Origin: Tissierellales bacterium
Lineage (GTDB): Bacteria > Bacillota > Clostridia > Tissierellales > VENL01
DNA length: 64,000 bases
Reading direction: 5' to 3'
NCBI GenBank assembly: GCA_028280805.1
Contig: JANQLB010000127.1
Span: forward strand, 1 to 64,000
Below, in pieces: positions 1 to 9,978 of this stretch. Made by a program: the position numbers and the translations under genes. How positions within the stretch are numbered: the first letter of the stretch is position 1; each line of letters starts with the position of its first letter. A model generated the notes under the pieces. It saw only the letters and a program-made list of their open reading frames with translations, made no database searches and was not told where the DNA came from.

Positions 1-119
1 TCAAACTAATATCTTGCAGAATTTGTAATATTATTTTAATATTACAGTCATACTATAGTAATAATTTTCTGATAGTATTTAAATTAATTAAAAAAATTCA
101 TATTACCCCCTTTTATAAG

Positions 120-144
120 AACTTCTACCATATATGTAGAAGTT
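120..144. repeat. Perfect 9-bp inverted repeat (hairpin)
   Basis: AACTTCTAC and GTAGAAGTT flank a 7-base loop. There is no long T run directly after it, so it is either a weak terminator of a gene lying left of the window or an mRNA 3' stem. The rest of bases 1-278 is AT-rich and shows no gene; it must hold the promoter of the LysR gene. Confidence 0.5.
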
Positions 145-169
145 TCTTATGATGAAACTTATTGAAAAT

Positions 170-198
170 AGATTACTATGTATGTAATCTTTTTTTAT
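170..198 (+). terminator. Rho-independent terminator
   Basis: AGATTAC and GTAATCT form a 7-bp stem with a 7-base loop, followed directly by a run of seven or more T. It probably ends a plus-strand transcript entering from the left of the window. Confidence 0.6.
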
Positions 199-278
199 TG
201 TAAAATACTAAGTTGACAAAAGAATAATTTTTAGACTAATATGAGATATAATATAAATTTTAGAAAAGTGGTGGTATA

Positions 279-1193
279 ATGGATTTTAGACAGTTAGAAA
301 CTTTTGTGGAGGTTGTTAATTTAGAAAGCTTCTCTAAGGCTGCCGAAAAACTTTTTTTGACTCAACCTACAATAACAAGCCATATTCAAAACTTGGAACA
401 TGAATTGGAAACTTTACTAATAAATCGTTCGGGTAAAAATATATCTACTACAGAAGCAGGAAAGTTATTATATAAACATGCTCTTAATATTATTAATTTA
501 AGAGATACCGCAAAGTTTGATTTAGGGTTATATAAAGGAAAAATTGAAGGACATCTTGAAATAAGCTCAAGTTCAATTCCAAGACAGTATATACTTCCAT
601 ATATTATTAAGGAATTTACAAAAAAATATCCTGATATAACACTCTCAATAAAAGATAATGATTCAGAAAATGTTTTGGAAGATCTAATCACAGGTTATAA
701 TGACTTTGGAATAGTAGGAGCTAAACTTGAATCTACAAAACTGGAATATATTGACTTGTTAGAGGATGAGCTTGTTATAATAACACCAAATAGTAAAAAT
801 GTTTACTTAAATGAAGATATGAGTTTAAGCATAGAGTTCTTAACACAAGAAAAAATAATACTACGTGAGAAGGGTTCCGGAACAAGACTGCTGTTTGAAA
901 ATTCAATTAAATCGACAGGTCTTGATTTTAGTAATCTAAATATTACAGCATGTATTAATGATACAGAAACTATTAAGAAGTTTGTAGAATTAGGTTTAGG
1001 GATTAGTATAGTTTCAAAAAGAGCTGTGGAACATGAAGTAAAACTTGGTACTCTTAAATCATATAAAATTAAAAATTTAGACTTAAAAAGAAAATTCTAT
1101 TTTGTATATCATAAGAATAGACATTTGTCTCCATTAGGTCAAACCTTTAAATCATTTGTAATTGACTACATTAATAAAAATGTATCAATATAG
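279..1193 (+). CDS. LysR-family transcriptional regulator (CysL-like, selenium-metabolism type)
   Basis: A 304-residue LysR regulator. The N-terminal winged helix-turn-helix (about residues 1-60, MDFRQLETFVEVV... SFSKAAEKLFLTQPT) binds DNA. The C-terminal part (about 90-295) is the usual periplasmic-binding-like effector domain. The N-terminal pattern, with TQPTITSHIQNLE and the following SSSIPRQYILP stretch, resembles the LysR group often found beside selenium-metabolism genes; that is recognition from memory, not a search. The ATG follows a GTGGTGG ribosome site. No selenium gene is in view downstream, since the next gene is convergent, so the target may lie to the left. The LysR family assignment is secure; the subgroup and effector are not. 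Confidence 0.85.
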   Translation: MDFRQLETFVEVVNLESFSKAAEKLFLTQPTITSHIQNLEHELETLLINRSGKNISTTEAGKLLYKHALNIINLRDTAKFDLGLYKGKIEGHLEISSSSIPRQYILPYIIKEFTKKYPDITLSIKDNDSENVLEDLITGYNDFGIVGAKLESTKLEYIDLLEDELVIITPNSKNVYLNEDMSLSIEFLTQEKIILREKGSGTRLLFENSIKSTGLDFSNLNITACINDTETIKKFVELGLGISIVSKRAVEHEVKLGTLKSYKIKNLDLKRKFYFVYHKNRHLSPLGQTFKSFVIDYINKNVSI

Positions 1194-1209
1194 ATTTTTA
1201 ATATTTACA

Positions 1210-1245
1210 AACCGGACTAAAGTTTAGCCCGGTTTTTTATTTTTA
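1210..1245. terminator. Terminator between convergent genes
   Basis: AACCGGACTAAA pairs with TTTAGCCCGGTT, and a T-rich tail follows on the plus strand. It lies between the stops of the LysR gene and the convergent M18 peptidase gene and could serve both. Confidence 0.75.
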
Positions 1246-1259
1246 CTCAATTTAAATTT

Positions 1260-2681
1260 TTATACTTCATAGAAAGCTTTATAACCTTTATAGGTCATAA
1301 ATACATCTGCTTTACTAACTAATTCATATGGAGCGTGCATACTAAGAACCGGTACACCACAATCAACAACTTCCATCCCGTAATTTGCAAGGATATAAGC
1401 AATTGTACCTCCACCACCTTGATCTACTTTACCTAATTCACCCATCTGCCAAACAATATTGTTCTCGTTAAAAATTCTTCTAATATCACTAATATACTCA
1501 GAATTTGCATCATTACTTCCTGATTTTCCTCTAACACCTGTAAACTTAGCTATTGTTATACCCTTTCCTATGAAAGCAGCATTTCTTTTATCTAATACTT
1601 CAGGGTAATTGGGATCAAAACCAGCTGCAACATCAGCAGATAATACTCTTGAGTTTGCCATAGCTCTCTTAGTTATTAGTTCACAATAACTTTCTTCCTG
1701 TAGTGCTACTAACTCAGATACCGCGTATTCAAAGAACTTAGATTCCATACCGGTATTACCCATGCTTCCTACTTCTTCTTTGTCTACAAATAAACCTACC
1801 GCTGTTTTCTTTGGCTGTTTAATATCTAATATTGCTTTTAAGGAAGTAAATGCACAAACTCTGTCATCGTGTCCGTAAGCACCTACTAAGCTTCTGTCAA
1901 TTCCAACATCTCTTGCTTTACCAGCAGGTACAGCCTCTAGTTCAGCAGTTGTAAAATCTTCTTCAGTAATACCATATTTCTCATTTAAAATATTCAGTAC
2001 ATTTAATTTAACTTTATCTTTTATGTCGTCATTTTGATAAGGAATAGTTCCAATTATAATATTAAGTCCCTCACCAGTGATACCCTCTGCCAGCTTCTTT
2101 TGGTTCTGGTCTTTTGCAAGGTGTGGAAGTAAATCAGTTATCATAAATACCGGATCGCTTTCGTCCTCTCCTATAACTACATTTATCTTTTCTCCGTTTG
2201 ATTTAATAACAACTCCGTGTAGAGCTAGCGGCAAAGTAACCCACTGGTATTTTCTTATTCCTCCATAATAATGTGTTTTTAGTAACGCCATCTCAGAATC
2301 CTCATATAATGGGAACTGTTTTATATCAATTCTTGGTGAATCAATATGAGAACCTACGATATTCATACCTCTTGATATTTTCTCTTCACCAATAACAAAC
2401 ATTGCTACGTATTTTTCCTTATTATTAGCATAAATTTTCATTCCGGGTTTGATAGTAATGTTTTTATCAATTACTTCGTTTAATTCTATGTAACCATTTT
2501 CCTTAGCAATTTTTATTATTTCATTTGCAGACTCTCTTTCAGTCTTACCGTTATCAAGAAAGCTTTTGTATTCTTCGTTTAACCTAAATATTTGTTCTTT
2601 ATCCTCAATCTTATCCCAAACATTATTCCATGAATGAGTTAATTTTTCTTGTAGCTTTTTTGCCTCAGACTTTTCTACCAT
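1260..2681 (-). CDS. apeA: M18-family aminopeptidase
   Basis: A 473-residue zinc metallo-aminopeptidase of family M18 (aspartyl aminopeptidase/aminopeptidase I type), cytosolic, trimming N-terminal residues from peptides. Expected metal and catalytic signatures are visible in order: GSHIDSPR (ligand His), AYGHDDRV (Asp pair), FVDKEEVGSMG (Glu pair), DVAAGFDPN, and MHAPYELVSKAD near the C terminus (last His). Length is typical. The ATG is preceded by GGAGGGATTATT. It is a single gene between the convergent LysR gene and degU. In a peptide-fermenting anaerobe this would feed amino acids to catabolism; that role is inferred. Confidence 0.9.
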   Translation of the reverse strand: MVEKSEAKKLQEKLTHSWNNVWDKIEDKEQIFRLNEEYKSFLDNGKTERESANEIIKIAKENGYIELNEVIDKNITIKPGMKIYANNKEKYVAMFVIGEEKISRGMNIVGSHIDSPRIDIKQFPLYEDSEMALLKTHYYGGIRKYQWVTLPLALHGVVIKSNGEKINVVIGEDESDPVFMITDLLPHLAKDQNQKKLAEGITGEGLNIIIGTIPYQNDDIKDKVKLNVLNILNEKYGITEEDFTTAELEAVPAGKARDVGIDRSLVGAYGHDDRVCAFTSLKAILDIKQPKKTAVGLFVDKEEVGSMGNTGMESKFFEYAVSELVALQEESYCELITKRAMANSRVLSADVAAGFDPNYPEVLDKRNAAFIGKGITIAKFTGVRGKSGSNDANSEYISDIRRIFNENNIVWQMGELGKVDQGGGGTIAYILANYGMEVVDCGVPVLSMHAPYELVSKADVFMTYKGYKAFYEV

Positions 2682-2775
2682 AATAATAATCCCTCCATTA
2701 CAAAATTTAGTATCACTAAATATTATGATACATTATTGTTCAAAAATTTGTCAAACAATATTTTATAAATTGTTC

Positions 2776-3435
2776 TTATAATTTCTTGATATTATTTTTA
2801 AATGAAAATATGGCAGCCTGAATTCTATCAGATACATCAATTTTTCTGAAAATATTTGAAACATGATTTTTTACGGTCTTTTCACTAATAAATAGTCTAG
2901 ATGCTATTTCTTTATTGTTAAGACCTTCTGCTATTAGAGTTAAAACCTCATATTCTCTTTTTGTCAAAGCTTCAATCTTTATTTCATCTTTACTTTTATT
3001 TTCCTTACTACGAATTTCTGAAACCAGCAAATTAGCAATACTAGGCTGAATATAAGATTTACCTTCTATCACATCGTTTATCGCTTTTATAAGACTGTCA
3101 GAATCTGCATCTTTTAATACATATCCATTTGCACCAATATTTAATGTTTCATAAAGGTATTCTTTATCGTCGTGGATAGTTAAGATTATAACTTTAGATT
3201 CAACTCCCATTGATTTTAATCTCCTTAAAGCTTCTATTCCATTAAGCTGAGGCATGTTTATATCTAACAGTATTACATCCGGATTATGCTTTTGTGTTTC
3301 TTCAATGGCTTCCTGACCATTGCACGCCTGAGCAATGATATGAATATTATCCTCAAGTTCTAATATTTGTTTTAACCCTTGTCTCATAAGAGAGTGGTCA
3401 TCTGCTATCAATACTCTTATCTGTTTTTTATTCAT
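2776..3435 (-). CDS. degU: DegU-like NarL/LuxR response regulator
   Basis: A response regulator with an N-terminal receiver domain ([15 protein letters not shown] acidic pair, phospho-acceptor Asp in VILLDINMP, Lys after the ILTIHD stretch) and a C-terminal LuxR helix-turn-helix ([15 protein letters not shown]... [14 protein letters not shown]). It is the partner of the adjacent degS. I prefer the ATG at 3435 (MNKKQIRV), which sits 6 bases after AAAGGATG, over the ORF-track start nine bases upstream. It overlaps the degS stop, indicating translational coupling. In Bacillus, DegU controls exoenzymes, motility and biofilm; the same is assumed, not shown, here. Confidence 0.9.
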   Translation of the reverse strand: MNKKQIRVLIADDHSLMRQGLKQILELEDNIHIIAQACNGQEAIEETQKHNPDVILLDINMPQLNGIEALRRLKSMGVESKVIILTIHDDKEYLYETLNIGANGYVLKDADSDSLIKAINDVIEGKSYIQPSIANLLVSEIRSKENKSKDEIKIEALTKREYEVLTLIAEGLNNKEIASRLFISEKTVKNHVSNIFRKIDVSDRIQAAIFSFKNNIKKL

Positions 3436-4600
3436 TCGTATCATCCTTTCTATTAATAGGTATAGTTACGATAACCTTAGTCCCTTTTCCTATTACTGAT
3501 GTAATTTGTAAACTTCCCCCAAGTAATTCAGCTCTTTCCTTCATACCTATAACTCCAAATCCTCCATTTAAAGAATCAGTATTTTTATATATCTCTTTAG
3601 TGTCAAAGCCTATACCATCATCATTAATTACAATATAAAGCTTTTTTTCATTGCACTCAATCTTAATCAAAGCGTGGTTGGCTTTAGAATGTTTTCTAAT
3701 ATTGCTTAAAGCTTCTTGTATTATCCTAAAAGCAGCAATTTCAACTATAGAATCTATATCTGAATAAGCATCAAATACCTTAACATCTGCTTGAATTAAT
3801 GTTTCTTCAGAAAAAACTGATGCATACCTTTCAACTGTAGGGATTAATCCTAAATCATCTAGTGACATAGGTCTTAAATCATATATAATCTTTCTTACAT
3901 CTTTTAAATTGTCCCTTACTAACTGCTTAAGGTTTTTTAATTCTGCTTTAGTCCTGTCTATATCTATTGATAAAAGCTTTTCGCAAAGCTCTACTTTTAA
4001 ACTTAAATTAGCAAATGATTGAGCTGGTCCATCGTGAATATCTCTGGCAACTCTTTGTCTTTCTTCTTCTTGAGCTTCGATAATTTTTATCCCAAAAAAC
4101 TGTTTTTTACTCATATCCTCAATTGTGTCAATTATAGTGTTTAAATTTCCACTTAGGTATCCCATTGCTACGCTAATTTGTGTAGCAAGTTTTTCTGCTC
4201 TATCAAGAACCTCAATAGCATCTTTTAGTCTTAATTCTAAATTTTTTCTTTTATCTATAAGAGCCTTTTCTTCTTCTCTTTTAAGAATTAATGCTATCCT
4301 TAAATTATTTGCTTTTTCATATGCGTCTTTAATTGCTTGTTCTGAATAACTGTTAAAATCCCTACTCACTATAAGAAGTTTCTGCCTGCTAATTTTCTCC
4401 TCCCTCTCTAAAAGATCTACTTGCCGTATAATTGCTTCACTTTTCTTTTTGAGAATCTCTAATTCACTTTTAGTTCTTTCAAATTCGTCCCTTGTCTTTT
4501 CAGTTATAGCAAATATTTCTTCTTTGCTTCCCTCAATTGTTTTAAGAACTTCATTAAGTATTTGATTTATTCTCTTGCCATCAAGCTTTATTCTTTCCAT
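3428..4600 (-). CDS. degS: DegS-like sensor histidine kinase
   Basis: A 390-residue cytoplasmic sensor kinase with no membrane segment. Residues 1-165 are a long coiled-coil sensor of the DegS type. The HisKA_3 dimerisation motif follows ([17 protein letters not shown], with the phospho-accepting His), then a HATPase domain with N box ([13 protein letters not shown]), G1 (INDDGIGFD) and G2 ([12 protein letters not shown]). Length is close to Bacillus DegS. It lies directly upstream of, and overlaps, degU, forming a classic two-component operon. It phosphorylates DegU in response to an internal cue that the sequence does not reveal. Confidence 0.9.
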   Translation of the reverse strand: MERIKLDGKRINQILNEVLKTIEGSKEEIFAITEKTRDEFERTKSELEILKKKSEAIIRQVDLLEREEKISRQKLLIVSRDFNSYSEQAIKDAYEKANNLRIALILKREEEKALIDKRKNLELRLKDAIEVLDRAEKLATQISVAMGYLSGNLNTIIDTIEDMSKKQFFGIKIIEAQEEERQRVARDIHDGPAQSFANLSLKVELCEKLLSIDIDRTKAELKNLKQLVRDNLKDVRKIIYDLRPMSLDDLGLIPTVERYASVFSEETLIQADVKVFDAYSDIDSIVEIAAFRIIQEALSNIRKHSKANHALIKIECNEKKLYIVINDDGIGFDTKEIYKNTDSLNGGFGVIGMKERAELLGGSLQITSVIGKGTKVIVTIPINRKDDTNE

Positions 4601-4790
4601 AACAAACTCACCTATTATCTAAAGTAGTAATAATATTTATATCTATATCTAACTTCTATTAAAAAGTTAGCTTTCCTTCAATATTTATGTTCATTTTTAC
4701 TGTTAATTATATCTACATCTACCCAATAATTCTATAGTTCTATCTGCTTATTTGTTTAGAATAATTTAAAATACTTATATTTATCATTAT

Positions 4791-4839
4791 GAAAAATAAA
4801 CCTCCTATACAAAAGTAACCAGTCTTTTGCATAAGAGGT
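4791..4839 (-). terminator. Terminator after cheW
   Basis: Read on the minus strand, ACCTCTTATGCAAAAG pairs almost fully with CTTTTGTATAGGAGGT around an 8-base loop, followed by TTTATTTTTC. It starts just past the cheW stop. Confidence 0.75.
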
Positions 4840-4855
4840 GTTTAAAACCAAGTGA

Positions 4856-5317
4856 TTAATTATCCATTTGATGGATTTCTTTTTTCTCTTCTTCAGTTAG
4901 AACTTTTTCTAAATCTATCAATATAATCAATCTACTATCTAACTTTCCAACTCCTGTTATGTATTTTCTATCTACTCCCGCAACAATATCTGGAGTCGGG
5001 TCAATCTCTTTATCCTGTAATCTTACAGTTTGAGAAGCTTCATCAACAATAAATCCAATCTGTTTCTCATCAAGGTTAATAACAATTATTCTAGTATTTC
5101 CATCTACTTGAGAGTCTGTAAGATTAAATCTTTTTTTGAGATCAATTATAGGTATGACAGTACCTCTATAATTTATTATGCCACTAATGAAGTTAGGTGC
5201 ATTGGGAATTTTTATACTATCTTGGTGAGGAACTATCTCTCTTACATTCATAATGTCTATACCATATTCCTCTTTACCAAGCATAAAAACAACATATTGC
5301 TTTTCTACCAAATTCAT
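4856..5317 (-). CDS. cheW: CheW chemotaxis coupling protein
   Basis: A 153-residue stand-alone CheW domain with the family signatures VFMLGKEEYGIDI, IPNAPNFISGIINYRGTVIPIIDL and GVGKLDSRLIILIDLEKVL. CheW links methyl-accepting receptors to CheA at the membrane. The ATG follows AAAGGGGGTT. No cheA, cheY or receptor lies beside it, so it is a lone copy with its own terminator; motAB lie about 24 kb away. It could serve the main chemotaxis array or a separate one. The family is very secure. Confidence 0.92.
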   Translation of the reverse strand: MNLVEKQYVVFMLGKEEYGIDIMNVREIVPHQDSIKIPNAPNFISGIINYRGTVIPIIDLKKRFNLTDSQVDGNTRIIVINLDEKQIGFIVDEASQTVRLQDKEIDPTPDIVAGVDRKYITGVGKLDSRLIILIDLEKVLTEEEKKEIHQMDN

Positions 5318-5417
5318 AACCCCCTTTTATTAAGAACTATAATTACCCGGTTACTTTTAAAGTTCTACATTTTTTCTTTACTTCCTTCTATTTTCATATT
5401 ATTTTCGCAAAGTTAAC

Positions 5418-5591
5418 TTATTCGTCGACAAATTCAATGCTTTCTAGCTGTTTTTTAAATCCTTTTCTAAAGTTTTTCAGGTACTCTTGTCTAAGCTCTT
5501 TTTGTTCTATTTTTTCTTCTTTAGTTAATTCCTTGTTCTTAGCTTTTCTTGCTAGAACGTTTAACCTATCTAATTTTTCCTTTGAAAGCAT
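5418..5591 (-). CDS. DUF896 (YnzC/UPF0291) small protein
   Basis: A small, highly charged helical protein of 57 residues starting MLSKEKLDRLNVLARK and containing KKELTKEEKIEQKELRQEYL-like spacing typical of the DUF896 family (Bacillus YnzC), whose members fold as a helical hairpin. I chose the internal ATG at 5591, which has GAGGAGTG just upstream. The ORF-track start 42 bases earlier has no such site and adds a non-homologous tail. It lies 80 bp downstream of hutI on the same strand, so it may be read through from the hut operon. Function unknown; in Bacillus it is linked to the SOS operon. Confidence 0.8.
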   Translation of the reverse strand: MLSKEKLDRLNVLARKAKNKELTKEEKIEQKELRQEYLKNFRKGFKKQLESIEFVDE

Positions 5592-5671
5592 ATTTTCACT
5601 CCTCATTATTATAAAAATAGATAGTAAATACAATTTGTACCTACTATCTATCTTCTTACATTCAATTATAA

Positions 5672-6940
5672 CTATATTCTTTTTCCATTGTCAACGACTA
5701 CCCTGCCATTTTTTATAACCTTATCTATATGGTTGATTCCAAAATGATATATTATGTAACTTAAGTTAGGTGCATTAAAAATTACAATATCTGCTTTCTT
5801 ACCTTTCACCAAGCTACCTATTTCATTTTGTCTGTCTATTGAAGATGCTGCATTAATAGTAACCGCAGTTATAACCTCCTGTGGTGTCATCTTCATTCTT
5901 AATGATGCTAATGTCATAATAAGCTGTATATTTTCTGTTGGACAGCTTCCAGGGTTATAGTCTGTAGATAATGCAACCGGTACTGACATTTCTATCATTT
6001 TTCTGGCATTTGCAAACTTACCCATGCTTAAGTTAAAGGATGTACCCGGTAGAAGGTTAGCAATAACAGAATTTTCCGCCATCCTTTTCATACCTTCTTC
6101 TGTAGCAGCAACCAAATGGTCTCCGGAAATTGCTTGAACCTCAGCTGCTAATTCTGCTCCTCCCAAAGGTTCTATCTCATCAGCATGGATTTTAGGCTTC
6201 ATACCATATTTTTTAGCTTCGTTAAGTATTTTTCTAGTTTGGTTTACCGTAAAAACTCCGTCTTCACAAAATACATCACAAAATTCAGCTAGTTTTTCCT
6301 CCTGTACCTTAGGCATCATATCATTTATAACTATATCAATAAACTCCTCAACATTTTCCTTATATTCCATAGGAATAGCATGAGCTCCTAAGAAAGTAGA
6401 AACTATATCCACAGGATGGTTTTTATGAAGCTCTTTAGCAACTCTAAGCTGTTTAAGTTCTGTTTCTGTATCAAGTCCATATCCACTCTTTGCTTCTATT
6501 GTGGTTAATCCAAACTCTAACATGGTATCTAAACTATTTTTAGCTTTACTATAAAGTTCCTGAAAGCTTGCATTTTTTGTAGCCCTAACAGTGCTGTGTA
6601 TTCCTCCTCCGGCTTTTAAAATATCAAGATATTTTGCTCCATTTAACTTCATTTCCAGCTCATTTTCTCTAGAACCGCCATGTACTAAATGAGTATGCGG
6701 GTCAACTAAACCCGGAGTAACAGTTTTTCCTGCACCATCTATAATTGAAGTATTGTCATCAACTTTAATTTCTTTAGGCAGTTCTCCTTGTCCTACATAG
6801 ATAATTTTATCATTAGATATGGCTATAACACCATTCTCTATAAGACCAATTTCTGACATCTCTTTTCCAATTCTGGGTCTATTTTCCCCAGCTATAGTTA
6901 TTAGCTGCGAAATATTTTTAATAACAATATCAGCGTTCAT
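5672..6940 (-). CDS. hutI: Imidazolonepropionase
   Basis: Third step of histidine breakdown: hydrolyses imidazolone-5-propionate to N-formimino-L-glutamate in the cytosol. It is a 422-residue amidohydrolase with metal ligands visible as DPHTHLVHGG (HxH), KIHADEIEPLGG (His), SGDHLVAA (His) and STDYNPGS (Asp). The length matches the family. The ATG follows GGAGGGAAAA. It sits 9 bp after ftcD as the last enzyme gene of the hut cluster. Confidence 0.95.
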   Translation of the reverse strand: MNADIVIKNISQLITIAGENRPRIGKEMSEIGLIENGVIAISNDKIIYVGQGELPKEIKVDDNTSIIDGAGKTVTPGLVDPHTHLVHGGSRENELEMKLNGAKYLDILKAGGGIHSTVRATKNASFQELYSKAKNSLDTMLEFGLTTIEAKSGYGLDTETELKQLRVAKELHKNHPVDIVSTFLGAHAIPMEYKENVEEFIDIVINDMMPKVQEEKLAEFCDVFCEDGVFTVNQTRKILNEAKKYGMKPKIHADEIEPLGGAELAAEVQAISGDHLVAATEEGMKRMAENSVIANLLPGTSFNLSMGKFANARKMIEMSVPVALSTDYNPGSCPTENIQLIMTLASLRMKMTPQEVITAVTINAASSIDRQNEIGSLVKGKKADIVIFNAPNLSYIIYHFGINHIDKVIKNGRVVVDNGKRI

Positions 6941-6949
6941 TTTTCCCTC

Positions 6950-7846
6950 CTATTCGTAAATCCTTTTCTCTAATAATTGATTTTCTGAAAAATCTTCAAG
7001 TTTAAGATAGTAGTCAGCACAATTTATTAAAGCCGCAGTTGGTATAAGACCTACTATTTCACTTCCTATTACATTTACGCCATATCTGTTAGCTTCTCTT
7101 TCTATCATGTCAAATACTCTAAATAATGGAGTCTTTGTATAGTCTACCATATTCATAGAAATTTGAACAATTCCTCTTTCTTTAATTTCCATACCTAAAG
7201 CTTTACAGTATCTTAGTCCTCCACTAATTCCTCTAATAGATTTAGCTATTTTATCAGCAATTTCAAGATTATCAGTATCTAAATTAACATTATATGCAAC
7301 TAAAGGCATCCTAGAGCCTACCGCAGTAGCTCCGGCTGTCATATTTAATGTATCTGGTCCAAAATCCGGCTTCCACTCATCCTCTTTCATTTTTTCATTC
7401 ATGCCTTCAAATTGACCCTTTCTGATTTTTGCTAAATTTGTTCTATGAGAAGCAGATGCTGATTTTTCATATAGGAAAACAGATATATTTAATTCTTCAC
7501 CTATTCTTTTTCCTAACTCTTTAGATTTTTCAATACACTCATCCATAGTAACTTCTGATATAGGGATAAGTGGAATTACATCAGTAGCACCCATCCTTGG
7601 ATGTTCACCTTCATGCTTTGAAAGATCTATTAACTCAGAGGCTCTTTTGCAAAGATTAAACGCAGCCTCTACAACTGATTCAGGAGAACCGATAAAAGTC
7701 ACTACGCATCTATTATGGTCTTTGTCAGGTGCATAATCTAAAAGCTTTGTACCTTCAACCTTTCTTACTTCATCTACAATTTTTTCAATTACTTCTTTAT
7801 TTCTTCCTTCACTAAAGTTAGGAACACATTGTACTATTCTTGCCAT
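6950..7846 (-). CDS. ftcD: Glutamate formimidoyltransferase
   Basis: Moves the formimino group of N-formimino-glutamate to tetrahydrofolate, giving glutamate and 5-formimino-THF. At 298 residues it is only the formiminotransferase half (IVQCVPNFSEGRN... and the GTKLLDYAPDKDHNRCVVTF stretch). The C-terminal cyclodeaminase of the animal bifunctional enzyme is absent, as is usual in bacteria, so a separate fchA-type cyclodeaminase must lie elsewhere. The ATG follows AAGGAGGATATT. Its place between hutU and hutI shows that this organism uses the folate-linked histidine route rather than the HutG or HutF routes. Confidence 0.94.
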   Translation of the reverse strand: MARIVQCVPNFSEGRNKEVIEKIVDEVRKVEGTKLLDYAPDKDHNRCVVTFIGSPESVVEAAFNLCKRASELIDLSKHEGEHPRMGATDVIPLIPISEVTMDECIEKSKELGKRIGEELNISVFLYEKSASASHRTNLAKIRKGQFEGMNEKMKEDEWKPDFGPDTLNMTAGATAVGSRMPLVAYNVNLDTDNLEIADKIAKSIRGISGGLRYCKALGMEIKERGIVQISMNMVDYTKTPLFRVFDMIEREANRYGVNVIGSEIVGLIPTAALINCADYYLKLEDFSENQLLEKRIYE

Positions 7847-7874
7847 TATAATATCCTCCTTACATTTTTGTTTT

Positions 7875-9905
7875 TTACTTCTGTGTAAAAGCTTTTTGAA
7901 CTAAATTCTCAACTAGACCATCCTTAGGTATGAATGGCAGAGTTATATGATCTTTGCCCTGATTAATTTTATTGTATTCTATTGAGGTTTGTATTGAATT
8001 TTCATTTCTGGCCCAAGCTCTCCTAGCAACTCCACCCATGGCATCCCAAGGTATGGATAGCTTAATTATTTCATCTATTTCTTTACTTCCATCTAAGACT
8101 AAACCAAAACCCCCATTAATAGATTTACCAATACCAACGCCACCACCGTTGTGAAGAGCTATTAAGCTCATTCCTCTAGCTGCATTACCTGCAAAGCATT
8201 GAGTTGCCATATCAGCCATAATATTGCTTCCATCTTTTATATTTGCAGTTTCTCTAAAAGGTGAGTCTGTTCCACCTGTGTCGTGATGGTCACGACCCAG
8301 CATTATAGGTCCAACTTCGCCATTTCTAACCATTTCATTAAACTTAAGTGCTATATCTCTTCTTCCAAGAGCATCTTGATAAAGTATTCTGGATTGAGTT
8401 CCTACAACTAATTTATTCTGTAAAGCATCTTTAATCCATACATAGTTATCTCTATCCTGACCTCTTCTATCTGGATCAATACAATCCATTGCTGCATTGT
8501 CAGTCTTTAATAAATCCTCATATTTACCACTTAAACAAACCCATCTAAATGGTCCGTACCCATAATCAAACAGCATAGGTCCCATAATGTCTTCTACATA
8601 GGACGGAAATATAAAGCCTTCACTTTCATCTATACCATTTTTAGATATTTCTTTAACTCCAGCATCATAAACTGCTTTCATAAAGCTGTTACCATAGTCA
8701 AAGAAATATGTTCCTCTATCGCTTAATGTTTTAATCAGACTATAATGCTTGCGTAATGATTTATCAACCATTTCCTTAAATTTAGCTTTATCATTTTTAA
8801 GCAGTTCGGTTCTTTCTTCAAATGTTAGATCCTGTGGACAGTACCCACCGTCATAGGGTACATGACAAGATGTTTGATCTGATAATAGTTCTATATGCTC
8901 ATTGTTGTCAACAGCATATTCTAACAAATCAATAATATTTCCATGATATGCTATTGATAGGGGTTCTCCTTTTTGCATATATTCTTTAGCTAGTGCAAAT
9001 GCCTCTTTAGCACTATCCGTAATTCTACTTACCCAGCCCTGCTCATGTCTTGTAACAATTCTAGAATAATCAACTTCAGCTACTATTGCTACTCCATTAG
9101 CTATTTCTACAGCTTTAGGCTGTGCTCCACTCATACCTCCAAGCCCGGAGCTGACAAACATATGACCTCTTAAATCTCCATCTTCAGCAATTCCCAGCTT
9201 CATTCTACCAGCATTCAAAACTGTGTTAAATGTACCATGAACTATACCCTGAGGTCCGATATACATCCATCCGCCTGCTGTCATCTGACCGTAGTTAGCT
9301 ACTCCCATAGCCTGAGCATTATGCCAGTACTCATGATTATCAAATGCTCCAATCATTAGGGCATTCGTTATTATTACTCTTGGTGACTCGGGTCTGGATT
9401 TAAACAAGCCAAGCGGATGACCTGACGCTATTACTAAGGTCTGCTCTTTTGTTAAAACCTCTAAATACTGCATAATTAATTTATACTGCATCCAATTTTG
9501 GCAAACCTGCCCTGTTTCTCCATACGTTACTAGCTCATAAGGATATAAAGCTATATCGAAGTCTAAATTATTGTCTATCATAACTTGAAAAGCTTTTCCC
9601 TCTATACAATTTCCTTTGTATTCATCAATTGATTTACCTTTAATATTACCTTTCGGTCTAAACCTGTAGCCATAAATCCTTCCTCTAGTTAATAGTTCAT
9701 TTAAAAACTCTGGAGCTAATTCTTCATGTAACTCTTCAGGAACATACCTTAAAGCATTCTTTAATGCTATTTCGGTCTGTGTCTTTGTTAATCTAAATTC
9801 TCTTTTAGGTGACCTTCTTATACCTTCTACAAACTCCGGCATCTCAGGAAGTTTATCACTGAGTTTAATAGTCATAGCACTAGAAATATCAATATTATTT
9901 ATCAC
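7875..9905 (-). CDS. hutU: Urocanate hydratase
   Basis: Second step of histidine catabolism: converts urocanate to imidazolone propionate with tightly bound NAD+. At 676 residues it belongs to the longer group of urocanases. The NAD-binding region is visible as SSGLGGMSGAQPKA, preceded by YIGPQGIVHGTFNTV; conserved blocks RDHHDTGGTDSPFRET and HNGGGVGIGKS lie near the C terminus. The start is GTG at 9905 after GAGAGGAG. It is 28 bp upstream of ftcD and 73 bp downstream of hutH, all on the minus strand. Confidence 0.95.
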   Translation of the reverse strand: MINNIDISSAMTIKLSDKLPEMPEFVEGIRRSPKREFRLTKTQTEIALKNALRYVPEELHEELAPEFLNELLTRGRIYGYRFRPKGNIKGKSIDEYKGNCIEGKAFQVMIDNNLDFDIALYPYELVTYGETGQVCQNWMQYKLIMQYLEVLTKEQTLVIASGHPLGLFKSRPESPRVIITNALMIGAFDNHEYWHNAQAMGVANYGQMTAGGWMYIGPQGIVHGTFNTVLNAGRMKLGIAEDGDLRGHMFVSSGLGGMSGAQPKAVEIANGVAIVAEVDYSRIVTRHEQGWVSRITDSAKEAFALAKEYMQKGEPLSIAYHGNIIDLLEYAVDNNEHIELLSDQTSCHVPYDGGYCPQDLTFEERTELLKNDKAKFKEMVDKSLRKHYSLIKTLSDRGTYFFDYGNSFMKAVYDAGVKEISKNGIDESEGFIFPSYVEDIMGPMLFDYGYGPFRWVCLSGKYEDLLKTDNAAMDCIDPDRRGQDRDNYVWIKDALQNKLVVGTQSRILYQDALGRRDIALKFNEMVRNGEVGPIMLGRDHHDTGGTDSPFRETANIKDGSNIMADMATQCFAGNAARGMSLIALHNGGGVGIGKSINGGFGLVLDGSKEIDEIIKLSIPWDAMGGVARRAWARNENSIQTSIEYNKINQGKDHITLPFIPKDGLVENLVQKAFTQK

Positions 9906-9978
9906 TTTTATTCTCCTCTCTTATAAAAAATTAATAAAATTGTTATGTGATTAAGGTTAAGTTCTTTTTATATAAGCA

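Noticed and set aside
5030-5416. Plus-strand ORF of 128 residues opposite cheW
   Set aside because: It is a shadow of cheW with hydrophobic, low-complexity translation and no ribosome site.
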